Translations under genes and position numbers: made by a program
NCBI RefSeq assembly: GCF_900109515.1
Contig: NZ_FOBD01000025.1
Location: 1-64,000 of the forward strand
Reading direction: 5' to 3'
DNA from: Paenibacillus sp. OK003
Lineage (GTDB): Bacteria > Bacillota > Bacilli > Paenibacillales > Paenibacillaceae
DNA length: 64,000 bases
The notes under the pieces: generated by a model
The model's input: only the letters and a program-made list of their open reading frames with translations
Database searches by the model: none
Told to the model about the DNA's origin: nothing
Part shown: positions 50,424 through 59,260 of the stretch, in pieces
Layout of the letters: each line of letters begins with the position of its first letter
Numbering within the stretch: the first letter of the stretch is position 1

Positions 50424-52043
50424 ATGATACCGCAATATTTAGTGGATTTTGATCTGTCCGCGCTGCCGATGGTGGAGACGGATGTGCTGGTTATTGGTTC
50501 GGGCATTGCTGGTTTGTTTACTGCGATCAAGGCGAGTGAACAACGCAGTGTGTTGATGATCACGAAGAAGTCGTTACTGGAAAGTAACACCCGGTATGCG
50601 CAGGGAGGAATCGCTGCGGTTATTGCTGAGGATGATTCACCTGCCTACCATTTGCAAGATACACTTGTTGCCGGAGCGGGACTATGCCGCTCCGAAGCAG
50701 TAGAAGCATTGGTGAACGAGGGCCCGGACGGCGTGAAAGAACTGATTCGACTGGGTACTTTGTTTGATCTGGAGAACGGCGAGTTGGCGTTGACGCAGGA
50801 AGGTGCGCACAGCCACCGCCGTATTTTGCATGCCAATGGGGATGCAACGGGATATGAGATTGTGCGTGCACTGGCTGCACAGGCGAATGAACATCCGGGG
50901 ATTGAAGTGTGGGATGAGCATTTTGTCATTGACCTGATTACAGAGCAGGGAGAATGTGTAGGTGCGTTGGTTCAGAAGGCTGACGGTTCGCAAGTATTTG
51001 TGAAGGCAGAGGCAACCGTACTATGCTCTGGCGGGGCTGGACAGTTGTACCGATACACCACTAATCCAGAAGTGGCTACAGCAGATGGTGTGGCGATGGC
51101 CTATCGTGCCGGAGCGGTTGTCCGGGATATGGAGTTTATCCAGTTCCACCCGACCTCCCTTTGTTATCCGGGAGCACCACGTTTCCTGGTGTCCGAGGCT
51201 GTACGTGGCGAAGGAGCCTATTTACGTAATGTGAAAGGCGAGCGCTTCATGGACCGGTATCATGCACAGCTTGAACTGGCACCACGGGATATCGTCGCCC
51301 GGGCAATTGTCAGTGAGATGGAATCGACAAACAGTACCTTTGTATATTTGGATATCACTCATGAACCCGCGGAGATGATTAAGCACCGGTTTCCTACCAT
51401 TTATGAGACCTGTATGCGATACGGACTGGATATGACCACAGACTGGATTCCGGTCGCTCCTGCTGCACATTACATGATGGGCGGAGTGAAGACGGATCTC
51501 AGCGGGGAGAGCAGCATTGGCCGGTTATTTGCCTGCGGTGAGGTATCTTCTACTGGAGTACATGGAGCCAATCGCCTGGCGAGCAACTCTCTGTCTGAAG
51601 CAATCGTATTTGGCCGGAGAATCGTGGATCGTATTCAATCCCTTCCTCCGCTTGCTTCAATCCAGACAAATATTCCCACATTAACAACTATTCGCAGGAT
51701 CATAAAGGAAGAGCAGAAGCCGGTGTCCGAAAGACGCTTGCGTCTGCAAAAAATGATGGTGCGTCAAGTGGGGCTGCGCCGGAATGGCGTTAACCTGCAA
51801 GCAGCAATAGAGAAACTGCAACAAGAACTGCAATTTTTTGATCAGAAGTTTACTCACAAAGAAGAGATGGAATATGCCAACCTTTTGACCTGTGCCTGGT
51901 TGGTTACCACTGGAGCATTACACCGCGAGGAAAGTCGGGGAGCCCACTACCGTGAGGATTTCCCGCAGCGTGACGATGCCGTATGGCAGAAGCATAGTCT
52001 GCAGCAGCGAGAACAAGCGATTGTGGAGGAATTGATGTCATGA
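50424..52043 (+). CDS. nadB: L-aspartate oxidase NadB
   Basis: FAD flavoprotein of 539 residues that makes iminoaspartate for NadA. The FAD-binding VLVIGSGIAGLF lies near residue 21; later blocks are NTRYAQGGIAAV, EGAHSHRRILHANGDATG, FIQFHPT, and the MMGGVKTD...GLFACGEVSSTGVHGANRLASNSL-type end. It belongs to the succinate dehydrogenase flavoprotein family. The last bases overlap nadC (ATGA). Confidence 0.96.
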   Translation: MIPQYLVDFDLSALPMVETDVLVIGSGIAGLFTAIKASEQRSVLMITKKSLLESNTRYAQGGIAAVIAEDDSPAYHLQDTLVAGAGLCRSEAVEALVNEGPDGVKELIRLGTLFDLENGELALTQEGAHSHRRILHANGDATGYEIVRALAAQANEHPGIEVWDEHFVIDLITEQGECVGALVQKADGSQVFVKAEATVLCSGGAGQLYRYTTNPEVATADGVAMAYRAGAVVRDMEFIQFHPTSLCYPGAPRFLVSEAVRGEGAYLRNVKGERFMDRYHAQLELAPRDIVARAIVSEMESTNSTFVYLDITHEPAEMIKHRFPTIYETCMRYGLDMTTDWIPVAPAAHYMMGGVKTDLSGESSIGRLFACGEVSSTGVHGANRLASNSLSEAIVFGRRIVDRIQSLPPLASIQTNIPTLTTIRRIIKEEQKPVSERRLRLQKMMVRQVGLRRNGVNLQAAIEKLQQELQFFDQKFTHKEEMEYANLLTCAWLVTTGALHREESRGAHYREDFPQRDDAVWQKHSLQQREQAIVEELMS

Positions 52044-52906
52044 TACTGAACGGATATAATGAAGGACTCATCGAATCAATCAAAAACTGGCTTCGTGAGG
52101 ATGTCGGTGCAGGGGATGTCACAACAAGTGTGACGATTCCCGCTGGAAGTCAGTCCAAGGCCGTTATACATGCCAAAGACAATGGAATCATTGCAGGAAT
52201 TACGGTCGCAGAACTCGTGTTCCAGGTAGTGGATTCTGGACTTGTGTTCACCCCGATGGTCAAAGACGGGGAAGCAGTCACTCATGGTATGATTCTGGCT
52301 GAGGTAGAAGGGAGCACACATAGCTTGCTGACAGGAGAGCGTCTGGCTCTGAACCTGCTTCAGCGCATGTCTGGTATCGCTACCCGCACACGTAGTTATG
52401 TTGATGCGTTGGAAGGCCTTTCTACACGGCTGGTCGATACTCGAAAAACAACACCGGGACACCGCTTGCTTGAAAAATATGCAGTGCGGGTTGGTGGCGG
52501 AGCAAACCATCGGTTCGGCCTCTATGATGCCGTCATGATTAAGGATAACCACATCAAGGGCGCAGGTGGGATCACTGAAGCAGTACAGCGTGCCCGGGCC
52601 GTCATTCCGCATACAATGACCATTGAAGTCGAGACCGAAAAACTGGAACAGGTGCGAGAAGCCTTGCAGGCTGGGGCAGATATCATTATGCTGGATAACA
52701 TGCACCCAGATCGGATGCGTGAGGCCGTTGCTCTTATTCGTGAGCAGGCTCCCCATGTGAAGGTTGAGGCATCAGGCAACGTCTCGCTAAATACCATTCG
52801 TGGTATTGCAGAGAGCGGAGTGGATGTAATTTCAGTTGGCAGGTTAACCTACTCTTTTGAGAGCCTGGATATCAGCCTGGATTTTAACGAAAAGAAAGAG
52901 GGGTGA
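52040..52906 (+). CDS. nadC: nicotinate-nucleotide pyrophosphorylase NadC
   Basis: Converts quinolinate and PRPP to nicotinate mononucleotide. Typical blocks: NWLREDVGAGDVTT, RLALNLLQRMSGIATRT, LVDTRKTTPGHRLLEKYAVRVGGGANHRFGL, MIKDNHI, and VEVET...GADIIMLDNM. It is 288 residues long and translationally coupled to nadB by a four-base overlap. Confidence 0.96.
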   Translation: MILNGYNEGLIESIKNWLREDVGAGDVTTSVTIPAGSQSKAVIHAKDNGIIAGITVAELVFQVVDSGLVFTPMVKDGEAVTHGMILAEVEGSTHSLLTGERLALNLLQRMSGIATRTRSYVDALEGLSTRLVDTRKTTPGHRLLEKYAVRVGGGANHRFGLYDAVMIKDNHIKGAGGITEAVQRARAVIPHTMTIEVETEKLEQVREALQAGADIIMLDNMHPDRMREAVALIREQAPHVKVEASGNVSLNTIRGIAESGVDVISVGRLTYSFESLDISLDFNEKKEG

Positions 52907-52912
52907 ACCTCT

Positions 52913-53683
52913 TTGATTCTTGTGGTAGATGTGGGCAACAGCAATATCGTACTCGGTGTGTATCAAGGCCGGGAGTTGCTCCACCATTTTCGCTTGAGCA
53001 CATCCCGTCAGTCGACAGTGGATGAATATGGCGTAATGATTTATAATTTATTTCATATGTCGGGTATTTCAACACGCGACATTGAAGGTGTGATCATCTC
53101 ATCCGTGGTTCCGCCACTGGTGAATGTGATTGAAGCCATGTGTGAAAAATACGTAGGGAAAAAACCGCTACTCGTTGGGCCTGGTATCCGAACCGGCCTG
53201 AACCTGCGATATGAGAATCCTCGCGAAGTTGGCGCGGATCGCATTGTTAATGCAGTAGCAGCCGTTGAGAAGTATGGCGGCCCTCTCATTGTGGTCGATT
53301 TCGGTACAGCGACCACATTTGACTGTATTGACGAGAAAGGAAATTATCTGGGTGGGGCTATCGTACCCGGCATCCATATTGCAACCGAAGCACTCTATGA
53401 ACGGGCGTCCAAGCTACCTCGCATTGAATTGGAGAAGCCCAAGAAAGTCATTGGTCGCAACACCATTCATGCGATGCAGGCCGGCATTATTTATGGTTAT
53501 GCAGGACAGGTGGACGGCATTGTGGAGCGTATCCGCGAGGAAATGGGAGCCAAACCCAGAGTTATTGCAACCGGAGGCCTTGCCAAGCTGATTGCAGAAG
53601 AAACACGCAGCATCGAGGAAGTGGATCCGCTGCTTACGCTTGAAGGGCTGCGTATCGTTTATGAGCGAAACCGGGAAAGGTAA
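52913..53683 (+). CDS. coaX: type III pantothenate kinase CoaX
   Basis: First step of CoA synthesis, phosphorylating pantothenate. ASKHA-fold motifs: DVGNSNIVLGVY near the start, GADRIVNAVAA near 105, VVDFGTATTFDCI near 127 and ATGGLA near 220. It is 256 residues long. TTG 52913 follows GAGGGGTG. Downstream of nadC, it shares the cofactor-synthesis cluster; in B. subtilis it lies near ftsH. Confidence 0.95.
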   Translation: MILVVDVGNSNIVLGVYQGRELLHHFRLSTSRQSTVDEYGVMIYNLFHMSGISTRDIEGVIISSVVPPLVNVIEAMCEKYVGKKPLLVGPGIRTGLNLRYENPREVGADRIVNAVAAVEKYGGPLIVVDFGTATTFDCIDEKGNYLGGAIVPGIHIATEALYERASKLPRIELEKPKKVIGRNTIHAMQAGIIYGYAGQVDGIVERIREEMGAKPRVIATGGLAKLIAEETRSIEEVDPLLTLEGLRIVYERNRER

Positions 53684-53691
53684 GAACAGAG

Positions 53692-53742
53692 ACGGCAAAC
53701 AGCGGGCTGAGATTACAGTCTTATATGTTATGCCGTTTTTTC
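53692..53742 (+). terminator. probable terminator after coaX
   Basis: ACGGCAAACA pairs with TGTTATGCCGT (one bulge) across a long loop, followed by TTTTTT. Confidence 0.6.
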
Positions 53743-53778
53743 TATAACTGGCGATTACGCCAAAGGAGGCTGACTGAC

Positions 53779-54669
53779 TTGGAAAACAACAACAAACAAG
53801 ACCGGTTAATTCGCGGTACAGCAATGAACGGACGGGTTAGGGCCTTTGCTGTACAGACGACGGAACTGGTTGAGGAACTGCGCAGAAGACATGATACGTT
53901 TCCCACGGCTACAGCAGCTATGGGGCGTACGGTTACAGCAGCATCCATTATGGGTGCTATGCTTAAGGGAGAAGAGAAGCTGACGATTCAAGTCAAAGGC
54001 GACGGTCCCATTGGACAGATTGTTGCCGATGCTAATGCGAAGGGTGAAGTTCGTGGCTATGTAAGCAATCCGCATGTACATCTGCCGAGCAACAGCATGG
54101 GCAAGCTGGACGTTGCTGGCGCAGTCGGAACAGAAGGATTCGTGAACGTAACCAAGGATCTGGGGCTGAAAGAGCCTTATCGCGGCAGTGTACCGATTAT
54201 TTCGGGAGAACTTGGCGAAGACTTTACGTACTATTTTGCCAAATCGGAGCAGACGCCTTCGGCTGTAGGCGTTGGTGTACTGGTCGATACCGACAATTCG
54301 GTTATTGTAGCCGGTGGATTCATTGTACAATTGCTTCCAGGTTTGACGGATGATGAGATTACGGTGATTGAAAAAGCCATTGGTACAATGCCGCCAGTGA
54401 CCTCTCTGCTGGCAGAGGGGCTTGAATTGGCAGAGCTGCTTCGTCGTGTACTGCCTGATGTACAGGTCATGGACGAAATGGATATTCATTTCCACTGTGA
54501 GTGTTCACGTGAGCGGGTAGAGAAAACGTTGATCAGTCTGGGCCAATCCGAAATGGAACAATTGATTGAGGAAGAAGGACAGGCTGAAGTGGTCTGCCAA
54601 TTTTGCAACGAGGCTTACGATTTCAACAAGGAACAACTTGAGACCATCCTAGAGCAAGCCAAGAACTGA
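53779..54669 (+). CDS. hslO: Hsp33 redox-regulated chaperone
   Basis: A holdase chaperone activated by oxidation. The C-terminal zinc/redox switch is plain: HCECSRERVEK, then VVCQFCNEAY (CxC and CxxC about 30 residues apart). TTG 53779 follows AAAGGAGG by nine bases; the longer frame from 53725 lies across the terminator. Length is 296 residues. Confidence 0.95.
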   Translation: MENNNKQDRLIRGTAMNGRVRAFAVQTTELVEELRRRHDTFPTATAAMGRTVTAASIMGAMLKGEEKLTIQVKGDGPIGQIVADANAKGEVRGYVSNPHVHLPSNSMGKLDVAGAVGTEGFVNVTKDLGLKEPYRGSVPIISGELGEDFTYYFAKSEQTPSAVGVGVLVDTDNSVIVAGGFIVQLLPGLTDDEITVIEKAIGTMPPVTSLLAEGLELAELLRRVLPDVQVMDEMDIHFHCECSRERVEKTLISLGQSEMEQLIEEEGQAEVVCQFCNEAYDFNKEQLETILEQAKN

Positions 54670-54693
54670 TTTTATGCGGGGACGGGACGCGGA

Positions 54694-55644
54694 ATGACAA
54701 GACAGGAAAAAGGGCTATGGACGGCTGTAATTGTCTTGACGCTTGGAATGCTGGTGATGGGTTCGGTTATGGTCGTGCAAGGACTACGGAATGGACGTGA
54801 AGGAGCAGATTCGCCTCAGGATACCAATCAGGAAGAGGGAACTGCGGTAGCAACGATCAATGGGGAGGTCATCACCAACAAGGAATGGACCGAGGCATTG
54901 AAACGGCGCTATGGCAGTGAATTACTGCTCCAGATGCTCAATCGCAAAGCGGTTTATGCGGAAGCAATTGATCGTAATCTGACGGTGACTCCCAAAGAAA
55001 TTGCGAAGGAGCTTGCCGCGGCCATGGATGGATATGATTCGGAGAAGGCTTATTTTGACGAGATGCAGTCCCAACTCGGTTTATCCAGGCAGGATCTTGA
55101 GTTGGAGGCGGGATACCGACTTCTGCTGGAGAAAATCGCGACGAGCGGTATCCAGATCAAGGATGCAGATATCGAGCGTTACTGGAACGAACACCATGAA
55201 GACTATGTTTCCCCGGAGAAATATGATCTGTCTATTATTGTATTGAAGGAAGAGGAACAGGCTGAATCAGTCCTGGATGCGCTCGACAAGGGAGCAGACT
55301 TTGAAGAAACCGCACGTAATGAATCGACGGACAGTTACTCCCGTGACTCGGGCGGTCATCTGGGATGGATCGAGCAGAACGATCCGTTTCAGTCCGAAGC
55401 AATCCTTAAACTCGCAGCTCAACTGGACATTGGCGATATTGCAGGGCCGGTGAAGGTGGAAGAAGGCTACGCCATCATTAAAATGAACGACAAGCAAGGG
55501 CCTCAGGTGCAGCCCGCTGAAGAGGTCCGAGAAGATATTCGGATGCAGCTGGCTCTCAGCCAGGCTGATCCCCTGCCTCAGGTGGAGGAAAGGCTTCGGA
55601 GCAAGTATGAAGCTGTCATCATCGCTGAAATTCCGGCATCCTGA
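54694..55644 (+). CDS. yacD: membrane-anchored parvulin-type peptidyl-prolyl isomerase (YacD-like)
   Basis: A 316-residue protein with one N-terminal membrane segment (about 8-30) and no lipobox cysteine, a SurA-like helical region (about 48-165), and a parvulin domain (about 172-270, with SGGHLGWIEQND and EEGYAIIKM). It lies between hslO and cysK like B. subtilis yacD. It should fold proteins outside the membrane. It is the second such protein in the window. Confidence 0.88.
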   Translation: MTRQEKGLWTAVIVLTLGMLVMGSVMVVQGLRNGREGADSPQDTNQEEGTAVATINGEVITNKEWTEALKRRYGSELLLQMLNRKAVYAEAIDRNLTVTPKEIAKELAAAMDGYDSEKAYFDEMQSQLGLSRQDLELEAGYRLLLEKIATSGIQIKDADIERYWNEHHEDYVSPEKYDLSIIVLKEEEQAESVLDALDKGADFEETARNESTDSYSRDSGGHLGWIEQNDPFQSEAILKLAAQLDIGDIAGPVKVEEGYAIIKMNDKQGPQVQPAEEVREDIRMQLALSQADPLPQVEERLRSKYEAVIIAEIPAS

Positions 55645-55680
55645 TTATCCTGCTAACGCATGTCCTGCTGCATCTTGATA

Positions 55681-55727
55681 AAAATACTCTGTCTACGGCC
55701 TTAGGGCCCAGGGCGGAGTATTTTTTT
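55681..55727 (+). terminator. terminator after yacD
   Basis: AATACTC pairs with GAGTATT, with an inner GGCC-type hairpin, followed by seven T residues. Confidence 0.85.
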
Positions 55728-55738
55728 GAGTACTCATA

Positions 55739-55767
55739 TTGACAATGGGGTGTAACGTTGATAAGAT
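55739..55767 (+). promoter_or_regulatory. sigma-A promoter of cysK
   Basis: TTGACA (55739-55744), 17-base spacer, TAAGAT (55762-55767). Confidence 0.75.
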
Positions 55768-55982
55768 AAAAATAATCAAAAACCTACTCATTTACTCGGA
55801 ATAAAACCATTTATATGACCAAAGAAATCTTCGGAAACCCAGTTTCTGTCCGGTTTATTGCAGACGGAATGAACTCAGGCGGATTTCCGTAGTTCTTCTA
55901 TAACATCTAGAGGCTGCTCGGCCACACATGTATATGGCAACAGGACTTAAGTAGTATTCATCCCACTAAGGAGGGCATTCAT
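55768..55982 (+). other. cysK leader region of about 215 bases
   Basis: The predicted transcript has a long leader with small hairpins (CGGAA...TTCCG near 55865-55889). It does not match the S-box or T-box patterns I know. A CGGAATAAAA segment at 55797-55806 might belong to a CymR site, but this is weak. Confidence 0.35.
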
Positions 55983-56921
55983 ATGGCTAAAGTAGTTAAT
56001 AACGTAACAGAACTTATCGGAGGTACTCCGCTTGTTCGTCTGAACCGTATCGTACCTGAAGGCAGTGCTGAAGTATTCGTGAAACTGGAATACCAGAATC
56101 CAGGTTCAAGCGTCAAAGACCGTATCGCGATTAGCATCGTGGAAGAAGCGGAAAAAGAAGGCAAGCTGAAACCGGGTGATACCATCATCGAAGCAACAAG
56201 TGGTAACACAGGAATTGGACTGGCTATGGTGGCTGCAGCCAAAGGCTACAAGTCTGTTATTGTTATGCCGGAAACGATGAGCATGGAGCGTCGTAACCTG
56301 CTTCGCGCCTATGGAGCTGAGCTTGTGCTCACACCGGGAGCCGAAGGTATGAATGGTGCAGTTAAAAAGGCTGAGGAATTGCTTAAGGAAAATCCATCTT
56401 ATTTCATGGCTGAGCAATTTAAAAATAAAGCCAACGTGAAGATCCACCGTGAAACGACTGGCCCTGAGATTGTTGAAGCTATTCAATCTGTAGGCGGTAC
56501 GTTGGATGCTTTCGTTGCAGGAATTGGTACAGGCGGAACGATTACAGGTACAGGTGAAGTGTTGAAGGAAGCCTACCCTGGGATAAAAATCGTTGCCGTT
56601 GAACCAGCAGCTTCGCCAATCTTGGCAGGTGGCAAACCGGGTCCTCACAAAATTCAAGGGATCGGTGCTAATTTTATTCCTGAGATTTTGGATCAGGAAA
56701 TCTATGACGAGATCATTCACATCGAGAACGACGATGCGTTTGAGACGGCTCGTCAAGTAGCGAAGGAAGAAGGTATTCTGTCCGGTATTTCTTCCGGTGC
56801 AGCTATCCGCGCAGGTCTGCAAGTGGCTAAACAGTTGGGTGCAGGCAAACGCGTTGTCGTGATCGTGCCAAGTAACGGCGAACGTTACCTCAGTACGCCA
56901 CTTTACAACTTCGAAGCTTAA
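55983..56921 (+). CDS. cysK: cysteine synthase A
   Basis: PLP enzyme making cysteine from O-acetylserine and sulfide. The PLP lysine is Lys45 in NPGSSVKDRI; TSGNTGIGLA lies near 77, GTGGTITGTG near 183, and SGISSGAA near 270. It is 312 residues long. In Bacilli CysK also binds the repressor CymR. AAGGAGGGC precedes ATG 55983. It is single-gene, with its own promoter and terminator. Confidence 0.97.
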   Translation: MAKVVNNVTELIGGTPLVRLNRIVPEGSAEVFVKLEYQNPGSSVKDRIAISIVEEAEKEGKLKPGDTIIEATSGNTGIGLAMVAAAKGYKSVIVMPETMSMERRNLLRAYGAELVLTPGAEGMNGAVKKAEELLKENPSYFMAEQFKNKANVKIHRETTGPEIVEAIQSVGGTLDAFVAGIGTGGTITGTGEVLKEAYPGIKIVAVEPAASPILAGGKPGPHKIQGIGANFIPEILDQEIYDEIIHIENDDAFETARQVAKEEGILSGISSGAAIRAGLQVAKQLGAGKRVVVIVPSNGERYLSTPLYNFEA

Positions 56922-56940
56922 GTGTAACAAGTGATGAAAC

Positions 56941-56980
56941 AAATCCTCCTTGCCCGCATGCCGGGTGTGGAGGATTTTTT
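56941..56980 (+). terminator. terminator after cysK
   Basis: AAATCCTCC pairs with GGAGGATTT with an inner CCCG/CGGG hairpin, followed by six T residues. Confidence 0.92.
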
Positions 56981-57062
56981 GCTGAATGCTTTTAAAAGCA
57001 GCGGCGCTTTAGTATACTATCAGACAATAGAACTAGCGACAGATGGAGGGCGGCAAACCGCA

Positions 57063-58634
57063 ATGACACACCTGATGACAACATACGCCGACTGGACAGA
57101 GTGGGCCGGAGAAGGTTGGACCATGATGCCGTATATGATCAAGTCGGATAAGGGACCGTATCATGGCGGTTTACCGTTAACGTGGGAAGCAGCCTGGCAG
57201 CAGGCGTCACCCTATGCAATGGTACTGGAGAATGGTAAAGGCGGAAGGTATACCTTTCTGGGATTAAACCCCGTATCCGTGATTTCCGGCAAGGGCAACG
57301 AAGCTGTTATTCAAGATCTTATTCAAGGCGATATCCGAACAGACTGTGGTAAACCGCTTGAAGTATTAAAAAGGTGGGCTGCGCCATACCGTGCACCAAA
57401 GGTGAGCGGGGCTCCAGACTTTGGTGGTGGTAGTGCAGGGTATCTAAGCTATGACGTAGCCAGATCCCTGGAAAAGCTGCCAAACTTGGCAGAAGATAAC
57501 CCGGCACTTCCGGATTATTGGTGGATGCGGTTTGAAGAAATATGGGCGTATGACCATGAACAGCAGGCGCTGTTCTGTATGGTTCATCTGGCTGTAGAGC
57601 CGAATCAGGATGAAGCTCAGCTTCGCCGGCTGTACGCAGAAGCAGAAGAGCGAGCAGCAGCCATGCAGCAGCGCTGGCTGCATATTCTGGGATTTGCCCA
57701 GGCGGAAGAGCAGCAGCAGGCATTGGAGCATCGCCATAGCCACATTCATCTCACTGCGCAATCAGCGGATTCGGAGCGGGAAACGGAAGGATGGCACACC
57801 TCCTTTCCTCAAGAGGACTTTGAGCAGGCGGTACGTACAGTGCAGGAATATATCCGGCAGGGGGATGTGTTTCAAGTGAATCTGTCCTTGCGGCAGGAAA
57901 AACGTCTGAAGTCCAGTGCAGAGCACATCTATGAATGGCTTCGTCTAGTAAATCCCTCTCCCTACATGGGATTGCTGCGTAGTCCGGATTTCCAACTGGT
58001 GAGCGGTTCACCTGAATTGCTAGTCAAAGTGGATCATGGCAAGGTGAGTGCTCGTCCGATCGCAGGAACACGGCGAAGAGGACGAGATGAAGCCGAAGAT
58101 GAGTTGATGGCCTCTGAGCTGTTGAACAGTGAGAAGGAACGGGCAGAGCATATTATGCTGGTCGATCTGGAGCGGAATGATATCGGACGAATTGCAGCTT
58201 ATGGATCAGTGCATGTGCCTGAACTGATGACGATCGAGAAGTATTCGCATGTTATGCATCTGGTGTCTCAAGTTGAGGGAACGCTGGCCGAGGGACTATC
58301 CGTATTTGATGTAATCGCAGCGACGTTCCCAGGTGGAACGATTACGGGTGCACCCAAAGTTCGCACCATGGAAATCATTGAAGAACTGGAGCCTGTGCGT
58401 CGTGGACCGTATACAGGATCGATTGGGTGGCTGGACTACAGTGGCAATATGGAATTGAACATCATCATTCGTACACTTTCCATTAAAGATGGAGTGGGAT
58501 ATGTACAGGCAGGAGCAGGTATCGTTATTGACTCCGATCCATATCGGGAATATAAGGAGTGCCGGAACAAAGCAAGAGCCATGATGAGGGCTGTGAATTA
58601 CAGCGAGGAAGCTGAAGCCGTTAAATTAAAATAA
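57063..58634 (+). CDS. pabB: aminodeoxychorismate synthase component I
   Basis: Chorismate-utilising enzyme of 523 residues that, with PabA, forms 4-amino-4-deoxychorismate for folate. ATG 57063 follows GGAGGGCGG; the frame open from 56931 runs through the cysK terminator. Motifs: QGDVFQVNLSLRQ, LVSGSPELLV, HIMLVDLERNDIGR, FPGGTITGAPKVRTMEII and GSIGWLDYSGNMELN. The catalytic-site motif is PIAGT (Ala334), the anthranilate-synthase form, whereas E. coli PabB has PIKGT. Context with pabC and folP favours PabB. Confidence 0.92.
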   Translation: MTHLMTTYADWTEWAGEGWTMMPYMIKSDKGPYHGGLPLTWEAAWQQASPYAMVLENGKGGRYTFLGLNPVSVISGKGNEAVIQDLIQGDIRTDCGKPLEVLKRWAAPYRAPKVSGAPDFGGGSAGYLSYDVARSLEKLPNLAEDNPALPDYWWMRFEEIWAYDHEQQALFCMVHLAVEPNQDEAQLRRLYAEAEERAAAMQQRWLHILGFAQAEEQQQALEHRHSHIHLTAQSADSERETEGWHTSFPQEDFEQAVRTVQEYIRQGDVFQVNLSLRQEKRLKSSAEHIYEWLRLVNPSPYMGLLRSPDFQLVSGSPELLVKVDHGKVSARPIAGTRRRGRDEAEDELMASELLNSEKERAEHIMLVDLERNDIGRIAAYGSVHVPELMTIEKYSHVMHLVSQVEGTLAEGLSVFDVIAATFPGGTITGAPKVRTMEIIEELEPVRRGPYTGSIGWLDYSGNMELNIIIRTLSIKDGVGYVQAGAGIVIDSDPYREYKECRNKARAMMRAVNYSEEAEAVKLK

Positions 58635-58682
58635 TCAAGCAGCCGTCCCCTGTGTGGACGGAAGAACAGGAGGGACAACGAT

Positions 58683-59258
58683 ATGATACTGGTTATCGAC
58701 AATTATGATTCCTTCACGTACAACCTAGTTCAATATCTGGGTGAACTGGGGGAGACGGTGGAAGTTCGCCGTAACGATGAAATTGATCTGGCAGGCATCG
58801 AGGCATTGGCACCTGATCATATTTTGATCTCACCCGGTCCTTGTACTCCGAATGAGGCCGGCATTAGTCTGGCGGTCATTGATCAATTCAAGGGTAGTAT
58901 TCCGATCTTTGGCGTATGTCTGGGACATCAGGCGATTGGACAGGCTTTCGGAGGCAATGTTATTCGTGCGGACCGCATGATGCATGGCAAAACATCTGAG
59001 ATGCACCATAACGGAACATCGGTATTTACCGGACTGCCATCTCCCTTTACGGCAACGCGATATCACTCGCTGATCGTGGAGCGCAGCAGTCTGCCAGACT
59101 GTCTGGAGATTACGGCCGAGACGGCGGAAGGCGAAATTATGGGCTTGCGTCACAAAGAGTATGCGATTGAAGGTGTTCAGTTCCATCCCGAATCCATCAT
59201 TACGGATCACGGTCATCAAATGCTGCGTAACTTCCTGTCTCAGCAGGTAAAGGTATAG
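58683..59258 (+). CDS. pabA: glutamine amidotransferase PabA/TrpG
   Basis: Class I glutaminase subunit, 191 residues, supplying ammonia to PabB. IDNYDSFTYNLVQYLGELG starts the protein; the nucleophile Cys is in FGVCLGHQAIGQAFGG near residue 80, and His-Glu in VQFHPESI near 170. In B. subtilis one protein serves both the folate and tryptophan pathways; this one may too. AGGAGGG precedes ATG 58683. Confidence 0.94.
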   Translation: MILVIDNYDSFTYNLVQYLGELGETVEVRRNDEIDLAGIEALAPDHILISPGPCTPNEAGISLAVIDQFKGSIPIFGVCLGHQAIGQAFGGNVIRADRMMHGKTSEMHHNGTSVFTGLPSPFTATRYHSLIVERSSLPDCLEITAETAEGEIMGLRHKEYAIEGVQFHPESIITDHGHQMLRNFLSQQVKV

Positions 59259-59260
59259 AG

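Noticed and set aside
54694..55644. yacD product as a lipoprotein
   Set aside because: No cysteine follows the N-terminal hydrophobic segment; it is a membrane anchor.
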